NCBI RefSeq assembly: GCF_000802235.1
Contig: NZ_JTDL01000037.1
Coordinates: 230,407 to 294,406 of the forward strand
Reading direction: 5' to 3'
DNA: 64,000 bases
Origin: Sinomonas humi
GTDB lineage: Bacteria; Actinomycetota; Actinomycetes; Actinomycetales; Micrococcaceae
The notes under the pieces were generated by a model, which did no database searches, had not been told where the DNA came from, and worked only from the letters and a program-made list of their open reading frames with translations. This document shows, one piece after another, positions 36,047 through 45,124 of this stretch. The translations under genes and the position numbers were made by a program. The stretch's first letter is position 1; the number at the start of each line of letters is the position of its first letter.

Positions 36047-36453
36047 AGCTCAAGGGGAACGGAAGGACGGGTGAACGCCACTCCCGCGAGCGTGGGGCCG
36101 CGGCTGTCGAGTTCGCGCTCGTGGTGCCAATCCTGATCGCTCTTGTTTTCGGCATTATCGAGTTCTCTCACCTCTATAACGCCCAGATCGAACTCACGAA
36201 TGCAGCGCGAGTCGCGGCACGCACGATGGCTGTGGACACCGGCACCAACCCCATCGCCGACGGTACGGCTGCTGCCAACGCAATGTCGCCGGGCTACTCG
36301 ATTTCGGTCACATACTCACCGAGCACCTGTGCCGCCGGCTCCCAAGTCAAGGCAACGGCGACAGCCCAGATCCCACTCCTCACGGGTTCCTGGTTCGGCC
36401 TGAAATCGCCGATTGCCATCACTGGAATTGGAGCGATGCGATGCGGCGGCTAG
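36043..36453 (+). CDS. tadE: TadE-type minor pilin (Tad locus 1)
   Basis: 136 residues. The leader RERG is followed by AAAVEFALVVPILIALVFGIIEF (quoted: AAAVEFALVVPILIAL), the TadE N-terminus and membrane helix, with prepilin-type processing expected after Gly. The extracytoplasmic domain has a Cys pair (STCAAGS and MRCGG). It overlaps the TadG-like gene by 13 nt. It is a pseudopilin needed for Flp pilus assembly. Confidence 0.9.
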   Translation: MKLKGNGRTGERHSRERGAAAVEFALVVPILIALVFGIIEFSHLYNAQIELTNAARVAARTMAVDTGTNPIADGTAAANAMSPGYSISVTYSPSTCAAGSQVKATATAQIPLLTGSWFGLKSPIAITGIGAMRCGG

Positions 36454-37466
36454 GGCAACGCTATGCGCAGGACCGCGAGCGGGGCGCCATTGCGGTCATG
36501 GTGGCGATCCTCATGGTGAGCCTCATCGGGTTTACAGCCTTCGCCATTGATGTCGCTCGCATGGCTGATACCAAGGCTCAACTCCAGAACGGTGCAGATG
36601 CATCGGCCCTCGCCATCGCTAGCAACTGCAATATGAATCCCTCGACATGCACGGGAAATGCATGGAACCTCGCGAATCAGTACACCCCCGCAAATTCGCT
36701 CGACGGCTCCGCTGTCCCGTCATCCGTCACTTTCCCAACCTCCAAATCCGTCACCGTCGGAACCAAGACTCCCGGAACTGGGCTCCCCCTGATCTTTGCT
36801 CGTATCTTTGGCCAGTCGTCGGCCATGGTGACGGCTTCGGCCACGGCTGCTTGGGGGCCCCCGGGGAAGGGAAGCGGCTTCCCCCTCGCCTTCTCAGTCT
36901 CTTGCTATGACCTCAAGTCTTTGACCACATCTGTGGGACAGGTTCAGCAGTTTGCATACAAGCCCGGGATGACCTGCACCGGCCCTTCAGGGACGCAGGC
37001 GCCAGGCGGCTGGGGATGGCTTGATAACTCGAACTGCCAGACGACAACCTCGGCCGGACAAACGTCCATAGGCTCCGACCCGGGAAACGACCTGCCTAAT
37101 GGATGCGCAACGATCCTCCAGAGTTGGGTTAACAAGATCAATGCTGGCAGCGAAGTTGACGTCACTTTTCCGATCTTCGACACGGTCACACTGCAGGGAA
37201 CAAAAGCGCAATACCACATCATTGGATACGCCACCCTCCGGATCATCGGATGGAAACTGGGCGGCGGCAGCAACAACACTCCTGGTGCATTCCGAAACAC
37301 GGCGGCTGCTCTAACCAGCCTCGGCATCAATTCTTCTTTGGCCTGCAGCGGCGGAAATGATCGTTGCGTTATTGCGCAGTTCATTCGCTACGACACTACG
37401 GACCCGAGTTTCGGTCAAGGTAGCGGCCAAGACCTCGGGACAACCATCGTCTACCTCAGCAATTGA
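36441..37466 (+). CDS. TadG-like pilus-assembly protein (Tad locus 1)
   Basis: 341 residues. RERGAIAVMVAILMVSLIGFTAFAIDVARM is the TadE/TadG-like N-terminal helix (core GAIAVMVAILMVSLIGF) followed by ADTKAQLQNGADASALA, the conserved helix of this family. The rest is a large secreted domain with several Cys and many Asn/Gly/Ser. It lacks an obvious von Willebrand domain. Its 13-nt overlap with tadE is repeated exactly in the second locus. Confidence 0.88.
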   Translation: MRRLGQRYAQDRERGAIAVMVAILMVSLIGFTAFAIDVARMADTKAQLQNGADASALAIASNCNMNPSTCTGNAWNLANQYTPANSLDGSAVPSSVTFPTSKSVTVGTKTPGTGLPLIFARIFGQSSAMVTASATAAWGPPGKGSGFPLAFSVSCYDLKSLTTSVGQVQQFAYKPGMTCTGPSGTQAPGGWGWLDNSNCQTTTSAGQTSIGSDPGNDLPNGCATILQSWVNKINAGSEVDVTFPIFDTVTLQGTKAQYHIIGYATLRIIGWKLGGGSNNTPGAFRNTAAALTSLGINSSLACSGGNDRCVIAQFIRYDTTDPSFGQGSGQDLGTTIVYLSN

Positions 37467-37486
37467 TCTCAAAGAGAGGCAAACCC

Positions 37487-38242
37487 ATGAGGACCCGCCT
37501 ACTGGGAGGCGTGGCCGCTCTGATTGTTGCAATCATCGGCAGCGTTCTACTCATCACCTACGTCAATGGCGCCGACCAGCGTGCCTACGCGAGCACCGAA
37601 ACTCAGGACGTCTACGTCGTGCAGAAGTTAATCCCCGCGGGGACTACCTCGACAAGCTTGGGGGACTCCGTGGCCAGGAAGCCGATGCCGAAGGGCATGG
37701 TCCCTGCTGACAGCGTGACAGACCTCTCGTCCCTCCAGGGCAAGGTCGCCTCGGTTGCCCTCGAACCAGGTGAACAGCTTCTTGCCAGCCGATTCGTCGA
37801 TCCCGCGTCGCTGCACGCACCCGGCCGCGTTGATGTGCCGGCAGGCATGCAGGAAGTCACCCTTCGTCTGCCCATCGAGCGAGTGGTCGGCGGTGCCCTC
37901 TCGGCCGGAGACACAGTTGGCATCATCGTTTCCTTCGACGCACAGAACAACACGCTCGCGCAGACCCAGTTCACCTACAACAAGGTCCTCGTGACTGGCA
38001 TCCAGCTCTCAACTGGTGCGGCCGCCCAGAACAATGCAACCCAAGCCAGCGGAAGTGGATCCGGTCCCGGGAACTCGAATAGCAACAGCGGCGACTACCT
38101 CGTGACCTTGGCCCGACCGGCCTCTGATGTCGCCAAGCTCATTTACGCCGCCGAATTCGGGAAGGTCTATCTCACTAAGGAACCTGCAGCCGCACAGAAC
38201 GGCGACGCGGGAATCATCGACCGGACGAAGGCATTCCAATGA
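37487..38242 (+). CDS. cpaB: CpaB/RcpC-type pilus-assembly protein (Tad locus 1)
   Basis: 251 residues from ATG 37487 (MRTRLLGGV), with AGAGAGG upstream. One N-terminal helix is followed by an SAF-like domain (DVYVVQKLIPAGTTSTSL and PMPKGMVPADSV, EPGEQLLASRF) and a second beta domain. A Ser/Gly/Asn-rich insertion (about 195-212) is absent from the second-locus copy. The family helps guide pilus subunits outside the membrane; there is no outer-membrane secretin here, as expected for a Gram-positive. Confidence 0.9.
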   Translation: MRTRLLGGVAALIVAIIGSVLLITYVNGADQRAYASTETQDVYVVQKLIPAGTTSTSLGDSVARKPMPKGMVPADSVTDLSSLQGKVASVALEPGEQLLASRFVDPASLHAPGRVDVPAGMQEVTLRLPIERVVGGALSAGDTVGIIVSFDAQNNTLAQTQFTYNKVLVTGIQLSTGAAAQNNATQASGSGSGPGNSNSNSGDYLVTLARPASDVAKLIYAAEFGKVYLTKEPAAAQNGDAGIIDRTKAFQ

Positions 38243-39435
38243 GCCGCTTCGCATCCATCACTGCTGAGCCTGATTTTGCGCACCGTGTCCGACTCGCAGC
38301 CGCCAGTCTCCCAGGGGCTCTCCAATCCTTCCAAGCCAACTTCTTGCCGACGAGCATCGACGATGTATTTGGTCAGCTGGTGGGTGAGCCCCTCGAGGTC
38401 CTTGTCCTCGGTCCGGATCTGCGCTCCGAAGACGTCCTGAACTTCGCGGCCGCGGTCGACGTCCGCTATCCGCAGATCAGCATTGTCTATGCCGCAGAGC
38501 CGACCCACGAGCTTGCACTCGCGGCCATGCGCTCAGGTGTGAGAGATCTAATAGCCCCGGACTCAGACGTCGACTCGCTCCGAGGACATCTCGACCAGGC
38601 CGCCGCTGTCGCGGCCGTGCGCTCCGCCTCGGTGCCGTCGCCCAGTGCAGAGGTTGCCCCTGCCAGCGGCCACGGAAGAGTCATTGCTGTCATGTCTCCA
38701 AAGGGTGGAGTAGGGAAGACCACTATCGCCACAAATATTGCGGTAGGGCTCGGAAAGCTCGCCCCGATGTCTGTGGTAGTCGTGGACCTCGACCTCCAAT
38801 TCGGCGATGTGGCGAGCGGCCTCATGATGTCCCCCGAGCGCACCGTACTAGACGCGGTGCAAGGTCCAATGGACGCGTTGTCGCTAAAGACGTATCTGAC
38901 CCCGCACTCGACAAGCATCTACGGTCTTTGCGCGCCAAAGAACCCCGCCGACGCCGATCGCATTGCGCCCCGGGAGATCTCCGATCTGATCGAGCGACTT
39001 GCCAAGGAATTTCAGTACGTCGTTATCGATACATCCCCCGGTCTCGGCGAGCATGTGCTCGCCACCCTCGATCAGGCTACGGACGTTGTCTGGGTGTGTG
39101 GAATGGACATTCCCAGTGTTCGCGGCCTCAAGTCCGGCCTTGAGATCCTCGACGAGCTTCATATGCTCCCTGAGCACCGGCACGTCGTGGTCAACATGGC
39201 GGATCGCAAGTCGGGTATCACCATCCAGGACGTCGAGGCGACCATAGGGATCCCCGTCGACGTCATCCTCCCCCGTTCCAAAGCCATCCCGCTCTCGACG
39301 AACCGGGGAGTGCCGGCTCTCCAAGACGGACTTCGCGATGCGTCGGTCAAGGGGCTTCGGAAACTCGTTGAGCGCTTCAAACCCCAGTGGGAACAAGAAC
39401 GAAAGCAACTGCACCGGCGGGTGGTGTTCCAATGA
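38239..39435 (+). CDS. cpaE: CpaE/TadZ ParA-like localisation ATPase (Tad locus 1)
   Basis: 398 residues; ATG overlaps the cpaB stop (ATGA). A receiver-like N-terminal domain (about 1-130) without a clear phosphorylation site precedes a MinD/ParA ATPase with the deviant Walker A SPKGGVGKTT (about 153-162), VVVVDLDLQFGDVASGL and VIDTSPGLGEH. TadZ proteins mark the site of pilus assembly, often at the pole. Confidence 0.93.
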   Translation: MSRFASITAEPDFAHRVRLAAASLPGALQSFQANFLPTSIDDVFGQLVGEPLEVLVLGPDLRSEDVLNFAAAVDVRYPQISIVYAAEPTHELALAAMRSGVRDLIAPDSDVDSLRGHLDQAAAVAAVRSASVPSPSAEVAPASGHGRVIAVMSPKGGVGKTTIATNIAVGLGKLAPMSVVVVDLDLQFGDVASGLMMSPERTVLDAVQGPMDALSLKTYLTPHSTSIYGLCAPKNPADADRIAPREISDLIERLAKEFQYVVIDTSPGLGEHVLATLDQATDVVWVCGMDIPSVRGLKSGLEILDELHMLPEHRHVVVNMADRKSGITIQDVEATIGIPVDVILPRSKAIPLSTNRGVPALQDGLRDASVKGLRKLVERFKPQWEQERKQLHRRVVFQ

Positions 39436-40958
39436 GCCTCTCACAACGACTCCAAGGTTTACGCGCCAGCGCTCCTGCGGCATCGTCAACTCTCAACCCT
39501 TCAATCCCCGTGGACGAGCCGAACGCTCCCTTTGACGACACCCGAAGTCTCGACACCTCCCGGGGGCTCGTACCAAGTTCATTGAACTTAAGCACGCGGG
39601 TCGAAGCGAAGGCTGTTGCTGACGCCAGGGCCCGGCTCGCCGTACATGAAGATGCGACCCCAGATAGCGTCAGGGCTAGCCACGCGCTCCGCGATCTCAA
39701 GGAGAAGGTAAGCGGCGAACTCTACGACCGTGTCGGCAACCGCATCAGCGATAGCAGCCTCAGTGAAGCTGATCTCCACGACTTCGTTCGAGGCGAGCTA
39801 CGGGCTGTGGTGGTTGAAGAAGCTGTTCCCCTGACCTCGAGCGAACGGGACCGGCTCATCGAGGAGGTCATGGACGACGTCCTTGGCCTCGGCCCTATTC
39901 AGCGCTACCTCGATGATCCTAGCGTCACCGAAGTGATGGTGAACCGCGCCGATCAGGTGTACATAGAACGCAATGGTCAGCTTTACCCGACGGAGACCAC
40001 TTTCTCATCTGAAGATCAGCTTCGTCGGGTGATTGAACGCATCGTCTCGCGGGTTGGCCGACGCATTGACGAGTCATCACCGCTCGTCGACGCCCGACTT
40101 GCCGACGGCTCGCGCGTCAATGCGATCATCCCGCCCCTCGCCGTAAACGGTGCTGCACTCACCATCCGCAAGTTCTCGCGAGAGGCGCTCAGCGTAGCGA
40201 AGCTTATGCAGCTCGGCACACTCAGCCACGAGATGGCGGAGTTACTACAGGCGTGTGTTGAAGCGCGGCTCAACATCATTGTCTCGGGCGGCACCGGCAC
40301 TGGTAAGACGACGTTGCTCAACGTGCTGTCGTCGTTCATCCCGCATGACGAACGCATCGTAACCATTGAAGACGCGGTCGAACTCCAGCTCCAGCAGGAG
40401 CACGTCGTTCGACTCGAGAGCCGGCCGCCCAACATCGAAGGGCACGGGGCGATCACCATCCGAGATCTTGTCAGGAATTCTCTGCGCATGCGGCCCGATC
40501 GGATCGTAGTCGGCGAGGTCCGCGGTGGAGAAACCCTCGACATGCTCCAGGCGATGAATACAGGACATGACGGATCCCTCTCGACCGTCCACGCGAATAC
40601 TCCGCGTGACGCCATCGCCCGTCTTGAGACGCTAGTCCTCATGGCCGGAATGGACCTGCCGCTACGCGCCATCCGAGAGCAGGTCGCCTCAGCCGTGAAC
40701 CTCATAGTGCACCTGAGTCGCCTTCGGGACGGCACTCGACGCGTCACCCACGTCACCGAGGTACAAGGCATGGAAGGCGACATTGTCACCCTCCAAGACG
40801 CATTCCTCTTCGACTATAGCGCTGGGATCGACTCAAACGGCCGGTTCCTTGGAAAGCCGCTCCCAACGGGTGTGCGGCCTAGGTTCACAGAGCGGCTGGC
40901 CGAACTCGGAATCCAGCTGAGCCCCTCGGTCTTCGGTCAGCAGTTCGGAAGGGTGTGA
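39432..40958 (+). CDS. tadA: TadA/CpaF secretion ATPase (Tad locus 1)
   Basis: 508 residues from ATG 39432 (ATGA overlap). The N-terminus is variable, followed by the all-helical CpaF region, VMVNRADQVYIERNG, Walker [11 protein letters not shown] (about 284-293), the Asp box [20 protein letters not shown] (in part), Walker [15 protein letters not shown] and the His box [18 protein letters not shown]. It is a hexameric ATPase that powers Flp pilin insertion and extension. Confidence 0.96.
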   Translation: MSLSQRLQGLRASAPAASSTLNPSIPVDEPNAPFDDTRSLDTSRGLVPSSLNLSTRVEAKAVADARARLAVHEDATPDSVRASHALRDLKEKVSGELYDRVGNRISDSSLSEADLHDFVRGELRAVVVEEAVPLTSSERDRLIEEVMDDVLGLGPIQRYLDDPSVTEVMVNRADQVYIERNGQLYPTETTFSSEDQLRRVIERIVSRVGRRIDESSPLVDARLADGSRVNAIIPPLAVNGAALTIRKFSREALSVAKLMQLGTLSHEMAELLQACVEARLNIIVSGGTGTGKTTLLNVLSSFIPHDERIVTIEDAVELQLQQEHVVRLESRPPNIEGHGAITIRDLVRNSLRMRPDRIVVGEVRGGETLDMLQAMNTGHDGSLSTVHANTPRDAIARLETLVLMAGMDLPLRAIREQVASAVNLIVHLSRLRDGTRRVTHVTEVQGMEGDIVTLQDAFLFDYSAGIDSNGRFLGKPLPTGVRPRFTERLAELGIQLSPSVFGQQFGRV

Positions 40959-40962
40959 GGCA

Positions 40963-41904
40963 ATGAGCTCCACTCTCATAGTTATCGTCGGAATGCTTGG
41001 GTTGTGCGGGGGTTTGTTCGGCGTCATCGCGGCCCTTCCCTCTCGCCGAGCGGTGGCGCCAGAACGACGTCGTCCCCAAGCAAGCCTCACGCCGTCGTCA
41101 GCCCTGTCCAAGCTGACGGACTCGGCGGTCGGCGCGATCAATCGTTCACTTCGCGGGCGCGACTTCAAGCTCGTACCGACGGGCAAGCTTGAGCAGGCTG
41201 GGCTCAGGATCAGCCGAGGCGATTTCCTGTTCATGGGGGCCAGCGCTGTGGCATTGGGAGCCATCGTCGGATTCTTTTTGGGAGGGATGGGGACCGCGAT
41301 CCTTGGTCTCATCCTGGTCCCTATTGGGCTGCTTCTGTGGCTCAACCTCAGGATCTCTCGTCGGCAGGCCAAATTCGCCCAACAGCTTCCCGACACCCTC
41401 CAAATGCTTGCCGGAAGCATGCGGGCGGGTCACAGCCTGCTGCGCGCTCTCGATGGGGGCGCCGAGGAAGCGGAAGCTCCTATGAGCGAGGAGTTGCGGC
41501 GTGTAATCAACGAGGCTCGCATTGGAAAGGACCTCGTCCAATCCCTCATCGAAGCTGCGGCTCGAATGAAGAGTCAGGATTTTCTCTGGTCGGCGCAAGC
41601 CATCGAAACGCAGCGCGAGGTGGGCGGGAATCTGGCCGAAATTCTCGACAACGTCTACGACACGATCCAAGACCGCGCACAGCTAAACCGCCAGGTGTCA
41701 GCCCTGAGTGCCGAGGGAAAGATGTCCGCATGGATCTTGATCTCTCTGCCGATCGGATTCTTGATCGTTCTGTCCTTCATCAACCCCACCTATGCCTCGG
41801 TCTTCTACTCGTCCCTGCCCGGATGGATCATGCTCGCCGTCGGCGCCGTACTCCTGACCGTAGGGGCCGTCTGGCTCATGAAACTGATCAAGCCGAAGTA
41901 CTAG
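40963..41904 (+). CDS. tadB: TadB inner-membrane platform protein (Tad locus 1)
   Basis: 313 residues. The T2SSF domain core is FAQQLPDTLQMLAGSMRAGHSLLRAL followed by IETQREVGGNLAEILDNV, flanked by hydrophobic helices at the N-terminus, the middle and the C-terminus. TadB and TadC together form the membrane platform turned by TadA. A 4-nt gap follows tadA. Confidence 0.94.
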   Translation: MSSTLIVIVGMLGLCGGLFGVIAALPSRRAVAPERRRPQASLTPSSALSKLTDSAVGAINRSLRGRDFKLVPTGKLEQAGLRISRGDFLFMGASAVALGAIVGFFLGGMGTAILGLILVPIGLLLWLNLRISRRQAKFAQQLPDTLQMLAGSMRAGHSLLRALDGGAEEAEAPMSEELRRVINEARIGKDLVQSLIEAAARMKSQDFLWSAQAIETQREVGGNLAEILDNVYDTIQDRAQLNRQVSALSAEGKMSAWILISLPIGFLIVLSFINPTYASVFYSSLPGWIMLAVGAVLLTVGAVWLMKLIKPKY

Positions 41905-41916
41905 TTGAGGAATCCG

Positions 41917-42795
41917 ATGTCGCCACTTGCCATCACCGCGATGCTCGCGGTCATTCTTCCGCTCTCGTATCTCGCGTGGGCACTGGTCGCGACCGACCGC
42001 ACTACCCGCAGGGCCATTGAGATCAACCTCGGACTCACGAAGGCCGTCCCAGGCGCTTCGCGCCGCCCCGTTCCCGAACAGCTCGCCGAATTGTCGCGCA
42101 AAATCACGCCGACAGGCTACTCGGCCTTCCTGGATCGGAAACTCGCGGGTGCTGGACGTCCACGACAGTGGCCTCTCGAACGGATCCTGGTTCTCAAGCC
42201 GGTGCTTGGACTCCTAGGTGCAGCCGTGGGAGCGATGTTTTTCCTGCGTGCGCCCTCGATGATCGTGTTCCTGTTTGGCCTCGGTATTCTCGTACTCGCC
42301 TACTTCGTGCCTGACCTGTTGCTCGAAAGCACTGGGCAAAAGCGGCGCGAAGCGATGCAGCGGGCTATGCCGAACATGTTGGACCAGATGCTGATTTCGG
42401 TGGAAGCTGGCGTGGGATTCGAAGCTGCGATGGCCCGAGCGGCTGAGAACGGCAATGGGCCGCTTGCAGACGAATTCATTCGAACACTTCAGGACATTCA
42501 GATGGGGCGTTCGAGGCGCGAGGCGTATCTCGATCTAGCACAGCGAGCTGCCTTCCCGGATCTCAAATCCTTCATCCGGGCCGTCGTTCAAGCAGACCAG
42601 TACGGCATCGCGATCGCAAAGACAATGCGCGCTCAGGCAAAGGAAATGCGGACGAAGCGACGGCAACGTGCCGAAGAACATGCCATGAAGATCCCGGTCA
42701 AGATTTTGTTTCCACTGATCTTCACGATCCTCCCCACACTGTTCATCGCGGTGATGGGGCCGGCCGCCATAAACATCATCAAGATGTATTCCTAG
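41917..42795 (+). CDS. tadC: TadC inner-membrane platform protein (Tad locus 1)
   Basis: 292 residues from ATG 41917, chosen because GAGGA lies 6 nt upstream; a TTG at 41905 would follow the tadB stop directly. The T2SSF core is MPNMLDQMLISVEAGVGFEAAM with RTLQDIQMGRSRREAYLDLA and QADQYGIAIAKTMRAQAKEM, ending in two hydrophobic helices. It is the last pilus gene of the first locus. Confidence 0.94.
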   Translation: MSPLAITAMLAVILPLSYLAWALVATDRTTRRAIEINLGLTKAVPGASRRPVPEQLAELSRKITPTGYSAFLDRKLAGAGRPRQWPLERILVLKPVLGLLGAAVGAMFFLRAPSMIVFLFGLGILVLAYFVPDLLLESTGQKRREAMQRAMPNMLDQMLISVEAGVGFEAAMARAAENGNGPLADEFIRTLQDIQMGRSRREAYLDLAQRAAFPDLKSFIRAVVQADQYGIAIAKTMRAQAKEMRTKRRQRAEEHAMKIPVKILFPLIFTILPTLFIAVMGPAAINIIKMYS

Positions 42796-42804
42796 CCCTG
42801 AGGG

Positions 42805-44100
42805 ATGGTCTTCCTCGAAGAAGCGCCTCGTCAGGGCATCCTCGGGGACGAGAACAACCATCCTCCAAGTCGTCGGACGTCAGGTTCCTTCGCCATGATC
42901 CCACCGCTAAACCCGCCCGTGCCGTGTTCGCCGCGGGCCCCACGATCCGGAGTCCTCTCCCGGCACCCAGAACCGGGAGGGGGCTCCGCCCTCAGAGGCG
43001 GTTCCTCTTCACTACGCGAGAGGCATGAGGCGCCTCTAGGCCCCTCTGCAAACGCCCTGAATGTGCTCCGGTTCCTCTTCGCCACCGCGGTCATAGCTTC
43101 CGATGCCTGGTGGATAGGAGGTTATGGCCCACAGCCAGCCTTCTTGGGAATCAAGCTCGGGACCGCCGGGATTCTGGGTTTCTTCGCCATCTCGGGTTAT
43201 CTGACGACCGTGAGCGCCCAGCGTGCATCCTCGTTCCGGGAATTTGCATCCGCTCGCATGTTCCCCTTCTATGCAGGTCTTGTCGTAGCCGCGATCGCAG
43301 TTGCCTTCTTTGCCGCCCCTCTGGGTGCATTGCTGACAGGTGGCCATTATGAGATCCGTTCTGGCCTCGCGTTCCTGGGGCTGGCGGTCCTGGTCCTCAG
43401 CGGATTGACAACCGCACCGTCGATCGGCACCTCGCTGAAAGGCAACGTCGATTACCTCGACTGGAACGGGATTCTCTGGACTTTGACGTGGGCGGCACTC
43501 TGCTACGTGATCGTGGCCGCCGTCGTCTTCCTGCTCCGTCGCCGCTCGGCGGAGCGGCACGCGCGCACAGTGATCGCGCTCCTCCTCGCCGCGACGACAG
43601 CAGCCGACAGCAGCCAGATCTTCGCCAAAGGCTTCGAACCCGACCGGACCGCCTTCGTCCTCCCCTTGATCGCGTTCTTCCTCGCGGGTTCCCTTCTCGC
43701 CTTCTATCGCGAGCAGGTTCATGTAGAACTGCTCCCGGCGATGCTCGCTGCCGCCCTCGCGTTGGCCTTCCTCATCACGGGCCTGGGCCCGGTCCTGACC
43801 GCCCTGCCCCTCACCTATCTGATCGTCTCGGCTGCTTCTCTGAGGAGCCTGGCCCGCATCCAGTTGAGTCGCGACGTCGCTTACGGCATTTACCTCTACG
43901 GCTGGCCGGTTCAGCAGCTGCTCGCCGCACTGCACCTCCCAGCCCTTTTGCCGCCGCTCGGCTACGCGGCTGTAGCCCTCATCGCCGTCCTGCCCTTCGC
44001 GTTCGCGAGCAGCGTCGTAGTCGAACAGCTGGACCACCGCTGGCTGCAATCTCAGCCATCGCGCCAGAACGCTCACATGGAGCTCGTTAGCGCCCACTAA
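42805..44100 (+). CDS. Acyltransferase-3 family membrane protein lacking the usual His
   Basis: 431 residues if it starts at ATG 42805; ATG 42895 is an alternative, neither with a good ribosome site, and the first ~85 residues are Pro/Arg/Ser-rich. About ten helices follow. LNVLRFLFATAVIASDAWWIGGYG aligns with the acyltransferase-3 first helix, but the conserved catalytic His (normally SHS/YH) is Asp in ASDAW. GFFAISGYLTT, ASARMFPFYAGLVV and DVAYGIYLYGWPVQQLLAAL (in part) are retained. Family members O-acylate surface sugars. Its position between two Tad loci suggests surface modification, possibly of pili. Confidence 0.78.
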   Translation: MVFLEEAPRQGILGDENNHPPSRRTSGSFAMIPPLNPPVPCSPRAPRSGVLSRHPEPGGGSALRGGSSSLRERHEAPLGPSANALNVLRFLFATAVIASDAWWIGGYGPQPAFLGIKLGTAGILGFFAISGYLTTVSAQRASSFREFASARMFPFYAGLVVAAIAVAFFAAPLGALLTGGHYEIRSGLAFLGLAVLVLSGLTTAPSIGTSLKGNVDYLDWNGILWTLTWAALCYVIVAAVVFLLRRRSAERHARTVIALLLAATTAADSSQIFAKGFEPDRTAFVLPLIAFFLAGSLLAFYREQVHVELLPAMLAAALALAFLITGLGPVLTALPLTYLIVSAASLRSLARIQLSRDVAYGIYLYGWPVQQLLAALHLPALLPPLGYAAVALIAVLPFAFASSVVVEQLDHRWLQSQPSRQNAHMELVSAH

Positions 44101-44271
44101 TTCCCCAAGCTCTACCTCAAGGAATACGCAAGGAGCCCTCGCTTTCCACGGACTCTCCAAGCCTTCACCGAGCTTCAAGCAAGTTTCATTCCTGAGCTAT
44201 GTCCCCGCTCCTAACTTTGATCGTGGAGCTGGTAACCGCCAGCGGAACCACCCCCCCAACAGGAGCCAGAC
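44101..44271 (+). promoter_or_regulatory. Upstream region of Tad locus 2
   Basis: About 170 nt. TATGTC with TTCAAG 18 nt upstream is a possible promoter. AGGAG lies 8 nt before the flp ATG. The GTACTCGAC motif of locus 1 is not present. Confidence 0.35.
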
Positions 44272-44481
44272 ATGCTTTCTCTTATCGCTTCAATGCACGT
44301 CCTCGGCATCAAGGCCAAGGAACGTTTCCTCTCTGACGAGAAGGGCGCGACCGCCGTCGAGTACGGCATCATGGTTGCCCTCATCGCCGTCGTCATCATC
44401 GTTGCGGTGACCCTCCTCGGTGGCAACCTCAAGACGATGTTCAACAACGTCGCCGGCCAGGTCCCCACCACCAACCCGTGA
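44272..44481 (+). CDS. flp: Flp pilin, first copy (Tad locus 2)
   Basis: 69 residues from ATG 44272 with AGGAG upstream. The leader ends in DEKG and the mature part is ATAVEYGIMVALIAVVIIVAV, then TLLGGNLKTMFNNVAGQVP. Prepilin cleavage is expected at KG|ATAVEYG. The next pilin gene overlaps its stop (GTGA) and encodes an almost identical mature pilin. Confidence 0.94.
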   Translation: MLSLIASMHVLGIKAKERFLSDEKGATAVEYGIMVALIAVVIIVAVTLLGGNLKTMFNNVAGQVPTTNP

Positions 44482-44657
44482 GCCGCCCCGTGATTCGGCG
44501 CATCTTCTCGGGCGAAAAGGGCGCTACCGCCGTCGAGTACGGCATCATGGTTGCCCTCATCGCCGTCGTCATCATCGTTGCCGTCAGCCTCCTTGGCGGC
44601 AATCTCCAGACGATGTTCAACAACGTCGCCGGGCAGGTTCCCACCACCAACCCGTGA
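44478..44657 (+). CDS. flp: Flp pilin, tandem second copy (Tad locus 2)
   Basis: 59 residues from GTG 44478, overlapping the previous stop. The leader SRPVIRRIFSGEKG is different, but from ATAVEYG onward the mature sequence differs from the first copy only at a few sites (VTLLGGNLKTMF becomes VSLLGGNLQTMF) and both end VPTTNP. It is a recent tandem duplication. A nested hairpin follows. Confidence 0.92.
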   Translation: MSRPVIRRIFSGEKGATAVEYGIMVALIAVVIIVAVSLLGGNLQTMFNNVAGQVPTTNP

Positions 44658-44662
44658 TCCGC

Positions 44663-44708
44663 CGAGGCCGCCCGGATCCGGCATCATGCCGGCGCCCGGG
44701 CGGCCTCG
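44663..44708 (+). terminator. Nested hairpin after the flp pair, Tad locus 2
   Basis: Outer arms CGAGGCCGCCCGG and CCGGGCGGCCTCG (13 bp) enclose an inner CCGGCAT/ATGCCGG. It lies between flp and tadE, as in locus 1, and there is no U-run. Confidence 0.75.
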
Positions 44709-44752
44709 ACGTGTCCGCACCCTTCGCCTCGTCACACAGCAGAGGAGTCCCC

Positions 44753-45124
44753 ATGCAGGCCCAGCACCGCGAACGCGGAGCCGCAGCAGTCGAGTTCGCG
44801 CTCCTGCTGCCAGCTCTGCTCTTGCTGGTGCTCGGCATCCTAGACTTCGGCCGGATCTTCAGCGCTCAGCAGACGCTTACATATGCTGCGCGCGCCGGAG
44901 CCCGGGTCATGGCGCTCCAGAACAGCCAGTCCGCCGCGGTGACCGCGGCCCAGACCGCGGCTTCACCGCTTGGCCAGCTCCCGGCGTCCTCGTTCGCGGC
45001 CTCGCCGACCACGTGCACGTCAGGAACCCAGGTGACCTTCACGGTCAATTACACGTTCAAGGGCACCGGCTTCTTCGGCACCTTCCCTCTTCAGGGGAAG
45101 GGGGTCATGCTATGCGGCGGCTGA
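44753..45124 (+). CDS. tadE: TadE-type minor pilin (Tad locus 2)
   Basis: 123 residues from ATG 44753 with AGAGGAG upstream. RERG is followed by AAAVEFALLLPALLLLVLGIL, DFGRIFSAQQTLTYAARAGARV is the conserved helix, and a Cys pair lies in the secreted part. It overlaps the TadG-like gene by 13 nt, as in locus 1. Confidence 0.92.
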   Translation: MQAQHRERGAAAVEFALLLPALLLLVLGILDFGRIFSAQQTLTYAARAGARVMALQNSQSAAVTAAQTAASPLGQLPASSFAASPTTCTSGTQVTFTVNYTFKGTGFFGTFPLQGKGVMLCGG

